This document shows, piece by piece, positions 25,109 through 37,200 of a stretch of 64,000 bases of DNA. Both the position numbers and the translations under genes were made by a program. This stretch comes from Erythroxylum novogranatense (Eukaryota > Streptophyta > Magnoliopsida > Malpighiales > Erythroxylaceae): NCBI GenBank assembly GCA_029891385.1, contig JAIWQS010000216.1:1-64000 (forward strand), in the 5' to 3' direction. The number at the start of each line of letters is the position of its first letter. Within the stretch, counting starts at the first letter, position 1. The notes under the pieces were generated by a model. The model did not search any database. It had not been told where the DNA came from and saw nothing but the letters and a program-made list of their open reading frames with translations.

Positions 25109-28100
25109 TGATGGAATCACACACGATATTGCGAAGGAGCCTCACCACCGGACCTCCAAAGATTCAATGGTGAAGACTACCACTATTGGAAGGATCGGAT
25201 GAGATTGTTTATCGAGTCTACTCACATTGACCTTTGGGACATCATCGAGAATGGACCTTACACACTGAAGATGATGATAAAATCCAATTCCACGAGAAAG
25301 ATGGACGGTGAGCGTAAAGCAAGATTTCAACTAAACTCCAAAGTTTAAATTTTTTCGAGTCAGGTATCGAGCGTTTAATATGACAAAGTGCATGGATGCG
25401 ACATCGCCAAAGAAATGTGGGATACATTATCAATTGCACATGAAGGAACAAATCAAGTGAAGGAGTCCAAGATAAGTATTTTGGTGCATCAAGACGAGTT
25501 ATTCAAGATGAAAGAAGAAGAGACTATTGATCAAATGTTTGGAAGATTCCAAACAATTGTTAATGGGCTAAAAGCTCTTGGAAGAACGCATAACAGTCAA
25601 GACCATGTTCGAAAGATTTTGAGGAGTCCGCCAAAGATGGAGACCCAAAGTAATCATTGACAAGAAGCCAAAGACCTAAGCGCATCAAGCTTGATGAATT
25701 GCTTGGATCGTTGAAGATACAAGTAGAGCTTGATGCGGAAGATAAGCCCAAAAGGAGAAGTCCATAGCGCCAAAGCAAGTCAAAAGAATCACAAAATCCG
25801 AAGAAGAAAACAAAAGGAATACATCAAAGGCGTTAAAGATTGAAGAAGCAAAGGATGATGATTCCAGAAGTCGTAATCAATCAAGTGATGAAGACGATGA
25901 GCTATCTTTCATTTTAAGAAAGATAAGAAGAATGTGGAAAAAGAAGTCCAAAGGAAATTCAACATTTAGAAGGAACAACGGCAAAGACGATGAAAAGTCG
26001 ATAAAGCATCCATTACCATTATGAATGCAAGAAGCGGGACATTACAAGTCCGAAAGTGTCCAATGTTGAAAAGACAACCCGAATGAGTAAAGATAATAAG
26101 AAAAGCATGATGGCAACGTGGGAAGATCTGGATTCATCAGAATCAGATACAAGTTCACAAGCGCCGTAACATGCTAACATATGTCCGTAGTGAAGAAGAA
26201 AGTGATGAGGAGGTAACTTCCAGCTATAATGATATACAAGATGCATATTCGAATTGTTAGAGGATTCTCATGCTATTTCAAACAAGACAAGCCGTTGAAG
26301 AAGAATATGTAGAAAACCTCAAACATACTCATGAGATAGAGTGAGAATATAAGTTTGAGAAAGCAAGTTGAGGAATTGAATAACAACAAAGTTGTAGATA
26401 GATCTGAAGAGATTAATCAATTGAAACTGAGAATTAATAATCTCTCAATTGATCTAGCTAAATTTACAGATAGTACAAAAAAGATGAATAAAATGATAGG
26501 AGAATACAGACATCCGAGGGATAAAACTGGATTAGGGTTTACTAAAAATAAGCCCCAGCATTACGTAGTAAAATCAGTTGCTCAAAAAAATAAGAAAAGA
26601 TATCAATTAGACTTTCAGAAAGGTCATCAACATTATCATTCTACACATCATTATCATTCATTACATCGTACTAACCCTAAAGGACCCAAGAGAATCTGGG
26701 TACCTAAAAATAAAATAATATCTCCCACAGAAATCCTTCGTTGGAAGAACCAGCAAGCACCATTGGTATATGGACAGTGGATGCTCGCGTCACATGACGA
26801 GAAACAAGTCTATGTTCCTAGATATTCAGTACAAGAAAGGAGGATCAGTAACTTTTGGAGACAACCAACAAGGAAAGATAATCGGGTTTGGTAAGATTGG
26901 TAAGAATTTCATGCATGCATTAATAACGCACTACTAGTTGATGGTTTAAAGCATAACTTGATAAGTATTAGTCAATTATGTGATTCGGTTTTGAAGTTTC
27001 TTTTAATCAAAATTTTGTGAAGTCGAAACAAAGATGGTTCCATCTTCTTTTCACCAAAAGACGAAACAATCTTTATAAAGTTGATTTAGACGTTTTCGGT
27101 CTCAAAATTTTTCATGTTTTTATCTATCAAGATGAAAGACCGATCCGCATAAAAACTAGGTCATGTCGGTTTTAAACATATTTCAAAACTTTTGAAACAT
27201 GATTTGGTAAAAGGTTTGCCACAAATTGTTTTGACAAAGATTTCTTTTGTGAAAGTTGTCGAAAGGAAACAAGTTAAAACCTCTTCTCTTCAAAACATTT
27301 CATAACTTCTTCTAGACCACTTGAGTTGTTACATATGGACTTGTGATTGTTGATGATTTTACAAGGTTTTGCTGGATACTTTTTCTATCACATAAAGACG
27401 AGTCTTTCAAGTGTTTTAGAAACCTTTCCATGAGATTACAAAATGAAAGAGGAATGTCTATAGAAGCATAAGGAGTGATCATGGAGGAGAATTTGAAAAT
27501 GAGAAGTTCGAGTATTCTTCAAGAAAAGGAATTTTCATAACTTCTTCGCCCCAAGGACTCCACGTGAGAATGGAGTTGTTGAGAGGAAGAATAGGACGAT
27601 TCAAGAGATGGCAAGAACAATGCTGTGCGAGATGAATCTTCCTAAATACTTCTGGGCAAAAACTGTCAATACAACATGCTACATTCAGAATAGAGTCTTC
27701 ACGCGACCAATGTCAAGAAAACTCCCTATGAATTGTGGAATGGAAGGAGACCAAACATTTCTTATTTCCATCCTTTTGGCTGCAAGTGCACTTTTCTGAA
27801 CACAAAGGAAGCTCTGGACAAATTTGATGCGAAGACACTTTCAGGAATTTTTCTAGGCTATTCTCTCACTTCAAAGGCATTTAGAATCTTCAACCTCACC
27901 TCAAAGACTGTTGAAGAAACTATTCACGTTAAGTTCGATGATAGCTCTCAACCCAATAAGGAAGAGGAATCGAAGATGATCTTTATGCTGCTCCTTGACG
28001 CAATGTAAGGAAGTATCTTCATCAGAACACTTCATGATGAAAAGATGATATCTCTAAGAATTTTGAGTTAAAGAAAGATTGGAGATACAAAAGCTCTCAT

Positions 28101-29620
28101 CCTAAAGAGTCAATTATCGAGAAACCTCGGAAGGTGTAAGAACAAGGTCCAAGTTCGTAAGAGAAGCCAACGTGGCATTTATATCAAGTAGAACCTAAAA
28201 GATTGATGAAGCTCTAAAAGATGAAGCATGGATATTAGCTATGCAAGAGGAGTTGAATCAATTCAAGAGGAATAAAGTCCGTCCTTAGTTCCTAAACCCG
28301 AAAAGAAATCCATTATTGGTACTAGATGGATATTCAAGAATAAGCTAGACGAATCGGGAAAAGTAAGTCGCAACAAGGCAAGATTAGTAGCACAAGGCTA
28401 TAATCGCAGGAAGGAATAGACTATAATGAGACATATGCTCCAAGAGCAAGACTTGAAGCAATAAGGATACCGCTTGCATATCTTGTTTGCCATGACATAA
28501 AGCTTTTTCGATGGATGTAAAAGTGCATTTCGAATGGCTTTATAGATGAAGAAGTCTATGTCAAACAACCTCCGGATTTGAGGATATAAAGTATCCAGAT
28601 CATGTCTACAGACTTCATAAAGCCCTATATGGACTAAAACAGGCTCCTAGAGCATGGTATGATCGTCTGAGCTCATTTCTTATTGAAAATGGATTTTCTA
28701 GAGGTAAAGTTGACAAAACTCTTTTTAGGAAGAACTTGTATAATGATTTTATTATTGTGCAAATCTATGTTGATGATATTATTTTTGGTGCCACCTCAAA
28801 AAAGTTATGCATAAGCTTTGAAAATATGATGAAAAATGAATTTGAGATGAGCATGATGGGTGAGTTAAAATTCTTTCTTGTATTGCAAGTAAAGTAAACT
28901 AAGGATAAGATTTTTATCCATCAACAAAAATATGTCAAAGAATTGTTGTCTAAATTTGATATGTGCAGTGTTAAAAGTATGTCTACACCGATGCATCCTT
29001 CAAACTTGTTGTCGAAAGACGAAAGTGGTAAGAAGGTGGATCAAACCCTATTTAGAGGATGATTGGTTCTTTGCTTTATCTTACGTGCAAGTAGACCGAC
29101 ATTCTATTCAAGTGTATGCTTGTGTGCAAGGTTTCAGCCGATCCTGAGAATCTCATTACATAGTCAGAAACGAATTTTGAGATATCTCGCAGTACTACGA
29201 TCTTTGCTTAATGTATGAGAAAGGTAAAGATTTCAGGTTGAATGGATATTGCGATGCGGACTATGCCGGTGATAGGATTGAAAGGAAGAGCACAAGTGGT
29301 GGTTGTCACTACCACTGGACCAAACTCGTGTCATGGTCAAGCAAGAGACAAAGCTCGATTGCATTATCAACCGCAGGTTGAATATATGTCCGCCGCAGTT
29401 ATTGTTCACAATTCATCGTGGATCAAGTATCAATTGGAGGACTACTCAATACAAGAGGAAGAGATTCCAATATCTCGCGACAACACCGGCGTCATCGACT
29501 TGTCAAAGAATCCAATTCAACATTCAAGGTGAAGCACATTGAAGTTAGACATCATTTCTTGAGAGATTACGTTCGTAAGAAAGTTGTCACCTACAATTGT
29601 GGAAACGAAATTTCGGTGGC
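25109..29620 (+). pseudogene. Degenerate gag-pol of the Sirevirus-like element
   Basis: Read in broken frames: gag from about 25109, with UBN2-type segments (GCDIAKEMWDTLSIAHEG at 25390). A zinc-knuckle remnant lies near 26010-26040. A coiled-coil C terminus follows (26355-26480). Protease remnant near 26770 (MDSGCSRHMT in another frame). Integrase about 27130-28005 with ENGVVERKNRTIQEMARTML. Reverse transcriptase about 28230-29040 with LYGLKQAPRAWYDRL and YVDDIIFGAT. RNase H about 29170-29620. Many frameshifts and stops separate these blocks, so no polyprotein can form. Order integrase before reverse transcriptase defines Ty1-copia. Confidence 0.88.
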
Positions 29621-29688
29621 GATATCTTCACAAAACCACTAAGTGAAGATCGCTTTAAAGAAATCAGACGCAACCTCAATATGGTGAT

Positions 29689-29940
29689 GTTAACGGACCA
29701 ATCATCTGGTTTTTCGCAAAGAAGAAACAGATAGACGGAGGAGTTAACGGACCAATCATCTATTTTTCTTTCGCAAAGAAGAAGCAGATAGATGGTGATG
29801 TTAACGGACCAATCATCTGGTTTTTCGCAAAGAAGAAACAGATAGACGGAGGAGTTAACGGACCAATCATCTGGTTTTTTTTTCGCAAAGAAGAAGCAGA
29901 TAGACGGAGGAGTTAACGGATCATTCATCTGATTTTTTAA
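29689..29940 (+). repeat. Tandem repeat array between pol and the extra ORF
   Basis: Units of 54-58 bp start with GTTAACGGACCAATCATCTG (variant in the last) at 29689, 29743, 29800, 29854 and 29912. Alternating lead-ins (GGTGATG or GGAGGA) make a higher-order unit of 111 bp. Each carries TTTCGCAAAGAAGAA and CAGATAGA. The array is in the element's internal untranslated region. Confidence 0.85.
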
Positions 29941-30232
29941 AGACAAAGACAGAAAGATCGGCAGAATTAATGATTGATCATCCGATTTTCAAAAGAAAGA
30001 CAATGAAACGGTGGAGTTAAACGGCGTTGACGGTTTCAGACTTAAAACTTCTTTCACAAAGAAAATTTTAGAGGGAAAAAGGTCATCGATCATCGAAAGT
30101 ACAATCGTTCTAGAATTTGCTATAAAATCCCTAAACCGACGTTTGGGATCTCTAACAAATTCAAAATTGCTAGTTCTCTGAAATCTCTCGAAAATTCTTC
30201 AAGCGAGTTCCTATTCACTCGTAATCAACAAG

Positions 30233-32560
30233 ATGAATGTTAAGCCCATTTTGCGAGTTGAGCCAGAGCAAACCGGGAAGATTGTAAACTTTGAAGATCT
30301 AAGAAGGAACAAATGGATATAGAATAGGAGATAATAGCGGCAAGATGGAGAAACTTTTCAAATACGAGAGCAAGTTTATCTCAACGAAGTTTATGAGTTC
30401 GAAACAAACTAAAAGTGTGGATAATACAATCGATCGTATGTAGAAACACTCCTCGTTATAGTAACCAAGGAGTTACCGGAAAGAGTCACCGAATGTCCGT
30501 AATGGAGTTCAACCTACTAACATGGTGAAATGGATGACTAAGTGAAGTTGAACGAAGATGAAGTTACTCGTCAACTTTATGGTCGAACAACCCAATGAAA
30601 GAAGAGCCTCTTGGCTTGTACCAAAGGCAAGGGTTTTGTTTCATTGTGTTGTGTGACTGTGTGTTACCTAGATAGGTTCAAGACATCAAGTCACTACTTT
30701 GATGAACAATGTATCCTTCATCTCTGAATCACCAACCAATAGATTTACCATTTTGATTTATCAATATATGGTTAAATCAATAAAGGATACAAACACTCTC
30801 CGTATGGGATGTTGTTGACAAGGATGTTTAAAGAATCAGAATCGATTGAGTTGGGAGTCGATGGAAGGTATCTCGTAAGAAGTTATATAGATTCAACATC
30901 GATTACCAAAATGGGTCTGAGATTTTCAGATAAACAAGGAGCAGAAGAATCAAGGAAAGCAACAACTGAGAGGGAGCCTAAACCGAAGAAATCCTCTATG
31001 AAGGAGAGAAGATCACACTCTCAGAGTCAAGTCAAGATCTGCTCGATTTTTGAATCAGTGACTTAAAGCAGAAGGGAACCTTTGGTGAGTGACATTCATA
31101 AGCAAGCAAGAACGCCACCCACAAAGGAAACCTGTATGATGTAAAAAGCCATCCTTCCAGAGATTCAAGCAAACCAAAGCATTATGAACGATGAGATCAA
31201 AAGCTACAAAATCATCGTCATCAATCCTTGAGAAAGTTTGAAACTCAATCTCAAGGAAATGAAGGAAAAGGAAAGTAGAAGAACCCGAGAAGAAGAAAGT
31301 TCAATCCAAGAGGTCACCAAGGTTAAAGAAAATGAGTGCAAGAAAAGAAGAAAATCCAACAACAGAGGCAAAGGCTAAGAAGACAAGGCTAGAAGAAACT
31401 GTTGTTGACATTTCTAAACAATCACTGATGTGTTGTTAGTCTTTGTTGATGCTTCGGAAGTTAATATGGAAGTCTCATCAAGCGATTGTGGAAGCTGTTA
31501 ATGGTAATATTAAGGATTCTCACAAAATTTTAATAATCCAATTTTAAAGAAATAGTTCCTACTACTTTTCAGTCCACACTTGTCCATAAACAAGTTGCTA
31601 CACATGTTTTGGGGACGAAGGCTACTTCAAAAGTCGTAAGTGTGATGATTAATGTTCCATCCAAGTATTTAACTTTTAAAGAGAAAGTTGGGAACACAGA
31701 TTGGTTGTAATAGAGGAGAAGAAGACCAAGTCTGTCATCATCCGAGACAAACCAAAGAGATATGTGAAAGCCTTCTTCAAATCAGTTGAATATGATAATG
31801 GCATTTTACATCATTGGATAGGGGTTACAAAAATTTCTATGATCAATCAAGAGAGTTGGGAGAGAACCATATCCACGAGCCATTTGAGAGCGATCACTTC
31901 TTATCCTATATCGAGCAAGACAATAATCAAGGTGGTACCGATCTTCAACCACCAAATTTTGTTGAACTCAATTATGAAAAGCTAAAGTCGAAAGTTCAAC
32001 CCGAGCCAGATTGGATGACATGTCACGATCGATTGAAGAGGCAAGAAATTGATTGATGCAAGATGTAAGGAGAAAAGGAGTGGTAAGTCCATCTGCGTGT
32101 ATCAAGATCCGTGACCAAGTCTAACTAAGGCAACATCGATGATCCACGGGAGGCAATATCGAATGGGTCAAGATTGTTCATTCGATTGGCAACTCGAATG
32201 TTGTTTTACTATAATACGTAACATTCTCGCTAAATCGACCTCTGTGGGAGATCACTTCAATTGCGAAGCTATGCCATGGTTTGGACGCACTTTTCAACGA
32301 ATAAGAGATTCCTATGATCTTGATATCAATGAACAAGTCAGATTTGTTCCTCCTCCTCTTCGCAAATCATTGAACTAAATGTCTTTAACAAGGAAGCTTA
32401 TACAACAACAAAGGGCTATCGTTGAAAAGCAAGTTGTTAAGACAAGACTCGACCGCAGATGAATCATCAACTCTAAAGAAGCATGTTCGTAAGCTTGATA
32501 AAGATATGAAGAAGATTAAGAAGATGTGAAAAAGTTGGTGAAGCAGATTGGAAAATAATT
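30233..32560 (+). pseudogene. Additional 3' ORF region of the Sirevirus-like element
   Basis: Between RNase H and the 3' LTR, broken frames carry protein-like blocks unrelated to gag-pol. One starts MNVKPILRVEPEQTGK (30233). One contains GMLLTRMFKESESIELG (30805). One contains FFKSVEYDNGILHH (31770). One contains DQSRELGENHIHEPFESDHF (31840). One contains SFDWQLECC to VRFVPPPL (32190-32370). It ends in a Lys/Glu-rich coiled-coil-like tail (about 32450-32560). Some blocks recall the plant-transposon domain often found next to retroelements. Sireviruses can carry extra or env-like ORFs here. I see no clear transmembrane segment, so env-like is not supported. Function unknown. Confidence 0.6.
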
Positions 32561-32729
32561 TTTGATCAATAACAAATAGGGGAGAAGGGAGAAGGAAGAG
32601 AGAAGGAGAAGGAAGAAATCAATTTGGAAGGATGAAGATAATATTTTTTCTCAATAGTTCAGATAATTCACAAGTATATGATACTTTTCATATTTCTCAC
32701 AAGTATTTGTTATTATCAAAAGGGGAGAA

Positions 32730-33576
32730 TGTTAAGTCAAACCGGACTTCACGTATTAAATAATTTTGATAATAAACAAAGAGAAATATCTGAAAGAAAA
32801 GCGACGGAAGAAAAGCATTTAAAGAAAAAATGATTTAAAGAAAAATGTATTTAAAGCTTTACGAAGACAAAAGCGGCATAATACAAAAGGACGGAAGCTT
32901 TACGAAGACAAAAGCAGACGATGCGAAAATCGACGGAAGAAAGAAACATCGCTTAAGACAGTTTGAGCTAAACCGAATAACCGTTCTTTAAAGATTCAAG
33001 AAGATAGTCAAGAAACATTGAAGTTCACTATAAATAAGAGTCGAGAATGAAGAAGAAACAACTTTTGGAAAAGTGAATGAAACTCTGTGTATTCAATATC
33101 TGCTATCTCGAGAGAAAAATTGCGAACTATTTTCGAGTGTATATTGTGAAGAGCAACTCTTTTGTAAAAGCTCTTTATCGCTTTTCATTTTGAAAAGTCT
33201 ACTGAGATAACTCAAGAGGCTAAGAGTAAAAGAATACTTACTGTTAAGAGACCAAGAGGCTCGATCTAAAGAATACTTGTAATCGGTTTGGAGATAGTGA
33301 AAATCTCGTAAGAATATCTCGAGGACCGGACGTAGCCCACGGTTTGGGGTGAACCAGATAAAATTGCATGTGTTTCTCTCTAACTCTTATCGTCTTAAAT
33401 CGTAGTTTTCATTATTAACAAAGTTTTCAAACTAGTTAAGAATTGATTTAAGATAAGTTTTCGAAAGAACAAGCAATTGTTATCAAGGATTAAAGAAAAG
33501 TTTATCACAATTCAACCCCCTTCTTGTGTATCTTGGTCATATTATTACTCAATATATTAACGTGTGATTTACTTGA
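32730..33576 (+). repeat. 3' LTR of the Sirevirus-like element
   Basis: Starts TGTTAAGTCAAACCGG directly after the polypurine tract and ends ACTTGA, where the 5' copy ends ACTTCA. Then comes TTTAC, the presumed target duplication. Confidence 0.88.
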
Positions 33577-34278
33577 TTTACAATTTGGTAATTCAACAAT
33601 AAAATTTTAAGTGCACACAATACGTAAAATCAATCAAATCATCCTTAATTGAATTAAGATGATGAGATCATGGTTGTCAAGTTATACAACATGATTCTTC
33701 TGTATCACATAATCAATTCAACTCATAAAATTTTAAATAGGTAATCAGAATTGTTATCTCACAAAAATAATTATTGTATACAACATAATATGGATAATAA
33801 GTAAATGAGCAAAAATATGATTGTAATTGAATCCACAATCGTTATAACAATTTGAGCAAAACATTTATATGTATATATACATGTCAAAATGCTATGCTAA
33901 TAAGGACTTATCTATAATGCTTATTCGCTTAACATGGCCAATAAATATTTTGAGCGAAGAAGTCTTTAGTTAACGGATCGCTATCATGAGATTGGTACCA
34001 ACATGCTCAATTAATATTTTATGTTTTTACACTTCTTCTTTTACAAACAAATACTTCAAATTCGTACGTTTCACATCCTTTGAATTCTTGTCATTTTTAG
34101 AGAAGATAACGATTGCATAATTATTACAATAAATTCTTAACAGTCTATTAATACTATCGACAATGCTAAGACCTAAGATAAAGTTTCGCAACTACAATCC
34201 ATGAACCATGGCCTCAAAGCATACCACAAATTCAACCTTTATAGTGGAAGTAACAATGACGGATTGTTTTTCACTTTT

Positions 34279-37200
34279 TCACGAAATTGCTCCTCTAGCT
34301 AATAATAACATATAACCAACTATAGACTTCCGTGAGTCTACGCAACCGACATAGTCTGAATTCGAGTAACCTATCACTTTGAGATGGGTTGCTTTTTTAT
34401 ATGTGAGCATATAGTCCTTTGTGCCTTGTAAATATCTAAGAATTTTCTTTGCAGCTTTCCAGTAGTCCATTTCAAGATTGTTTTGATATCGACTTAACAT
34501 TCCGATAACAAAACTGATATCTGGCTAAGTGCATGTTTGAATATAAATTAAGCTCCCAACTGCTGATGCGTAAGGAATAGACTCCATTTCTTTACATTTC
34601 AAATCGTTTAGTGGATATTGTATTTGAATAAATTTGTCCCTTTTCTGAATTGGAATTATCCCTGTGGAACATTTGTCTATTTTAAATCTTTCTAATACTT
34701 TCTCGATATAACCTTTCTAAGATAATCCTAACAATCTTTGTGATCTATCACGGAATAATTCAATTCATATTACGTAGGATGCTGCTCCCATATCTTTCAT
34801 TTCGAAATTATTAGACAGAAAATTCTTTATATCATATAACAAAACTATATTATTAGTAGTAAGAAGGATATCATCAACATATAGGACTAATATAATGAAC
34901 TTGCTTCCATTAACTTTTATATATATATACCAATCAATGGTGTTTTCAACAAAACCATAAGACGTAATAATATTATTAAACTTAAGATATCATTGTCGGG
35001 AAGCTTGTTTAAGTCTATATATTGACTTCTTTAATTTACACACTAATCGTTCTTTTCCTGTGGTTATGAAACCTTTCGGTTGATCTATATAAACTTTTTC
35101 TTCTAAGTCACTATTTAGACAAGCGATCTTTACATCATTTTGGTAAAACTCTAAATCATAATGAGCTACTGAGGCCATAACAATTCTTAAAGACTCATTC
35201 TTTGAAACTGAAAAGAAGGTTTCTTTATAGTCAATGCCATCCTTTTAAGTGTAATCTTTGGCAACAAGTTTAACTTTATATCTTTCAATGTTTCCTTGTG
35301 AGTCACGTTTAGTCTTAAAGACCCATTTATAGCCCACTTGCTTTGCACCTTTCAACAACTTAACTAATTTCCATACATTGTTGTCATCCATTAATTTCAA
35401 CTCTTCTTTCATAACATTGAATCATTTTTCAAAATTGCTACATTCTATGGCTTGTTTGAACGAGACTAAATCCTAATCAATGCTCAAGTCACATTCATGT
35501 TCAAGTAAATAAACTTTATCGTCACTCAAAATAGCTTGTCTTCTCTGTCTTACAAACCTTCGTAATGCAACTTCTTGTGGCATCACTTGATCATTTGTAA
35601 CTTGAACATTATTAGCTAATTTTTCATTAATATATTCAATTTGTGAAATTGGAACATTAATTTGTTGTTCCGGTATATTGCGTATCTGTAATGCAATAAA
35701 AGGAATAACAACCGGTGGGATCACATTTGATACAGTAGTTTCTACTCGACTTGGAGTAGTTTATACTTGACTCTCGTGAATATTTACTTTTCACGATTCT
35801 CCATTCCCACTAATTGCACCATTCTCAATGAACCGAGCTTTACTAGATTCAACCATTCTCATACTATGATTAGGACTATAAAATCTATACCCTTCGACTT
35901 TTCGGGATAGCCGATGAAATAACGACTAACTATTCTCTCATCAAACTTCTTTTCATGTGGATTATACAATCATACTTCTGTCGAACAACCCCAAATGTGA
36001 AGATGTCATAAACTAGGTTTTCTTCTTGTCCACAGTTTATAAGATGTCTTAGGAATTACCTTACATTGAATCCTATCAAGCAAATACGCAGAGGTCTTTA
36101 ATGCATGCATCCACCATAATGAAGGTACAGTACTATAACTTAACAGATTCCTAACCGTATCCATAAGAATACGATTCTGTCTTTCAGCTACATCATTTTT
36201 GTTGTGGTGTACTGGGCATTATGTATTGCGCACATATGCCTCGACTTGTAAGAAACTTTGAAAATGGATCTGAACATTGTCCACTTTCATTAAAATTTTC
36301 ATAATATTTATGTTGGGCCCGGGCCCCGCACGTCCGAATCCCCGAGGGAGGGCCCCTCGGGTCGCCCCGGCGTCGGGCGCTCCATATACCGTCGGACCCG
36401 ATCCCAACATCCATACAAAGACATATTCGATTCGCACATACGTAAACATATACTCATACATACCATCGCATGCATTCTCAACATGCATTTCCATATCTCA
36501 AATTCATAAAACATATGTCATTCTCATTCGAAGAAATGCAACAGTATTCTCAAATGCAGCGTAATACAAAGTAAAATGAAATTTCAAAATACAAAAGATG
36601 CTCCGTGATAAAATGCTCGGAGGGCCAATCCAAATTACTAACTTAAGGCAAAGCTCCTAATTAGCCTGGAAGTTTCGATGCCTTGCCAAGTCAACTATCG
36701 CCTCGATCCGCACTTTGAGGAGGGAGAGTAATGGGGTGAGCTGCTAAGCTCAGTGGCATATACGTTTATAGCCATTGGCAACGAGCCACACAATCAAGCA
36801 ATATATATATATATATATAATATACATATCACTAGCAAATCATAATTCATCAATTCAATTCACATTCAATTAGTATATGTCAAGCAATTTCTATTTCTTA
36901 TCACATCAATCATTATGCAACAAATCTATCAAATCCATCATATCTTATGCTCATCAAATCAATCGTGTATGCACAAACAACTGGCTCGAGAGTTCAGAAT
37001 CCATCCGGATAACCCAAGGTAAATCCGTAATCCATCCGAGTCCGATTTCTCAAGGATCTCGTTGCCACAAGCGGCGATCGGAGAAGGCTTTCAAAATGTC
37101 AACGCGCACGTGACTCCATCCGTAACTCTCTTGCCCAAACAAAGCACATAATCCATTCGATTCATGCTCAAAGCATATCATAATTTCCATTCTTTCCATT

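Larger units (their letters stand above)
24215..33576 (+). mobile_element. Sirevirus-like Ty1-copia retrotransposon (inner element)
   Basis: LTRs at 24215-25051 (837 bp) and 32730-33576 (847 bp) start TGTTAAGTCAAACC. A primer site complementary to initiator tRNA-Met follows the 5' LTR (TGGTATCGAGCG at 25054, one A short). The polypurine tract CAAAAGGGGAGAA ends at 32729. The flanks read GTTAC (24210-24214) and TTTAC (33577-33581), a target duplication with one mismatch. Domain order is gag, protease, integrase, reverse transcriptase, RNase H, then about 3 kb of extra sequence before the 3' LTR. Sirevirus traits are the coiled-coil gag C terminus, KTGLGF and KGPKRIWVPKNK motifs, and the extra 3' region. 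Stops and frameshifts are everywhere; it is dead. Confidence 0.9.

Noticed and set aside
29689..29940. Regularly spaced repeats that superficially resemble a CRISPR array
   Set aside because: Units are contiguous tandem repeats without unique spacers, in a plant retrotransposon.
30233..32560. Calling the extra Sirevirus region an envelope gene
   Set aside because: No transmembrane or signal segment is visible; similarity is closer to other plant transposon-associated proteins.
36277..36564. Several overlapping open frames at the GC-rich start of the solo LTR
   Set aside because: They span the LTR boundary and have no protein-like pattern; GC-rich non-coding sequence lacks stops.
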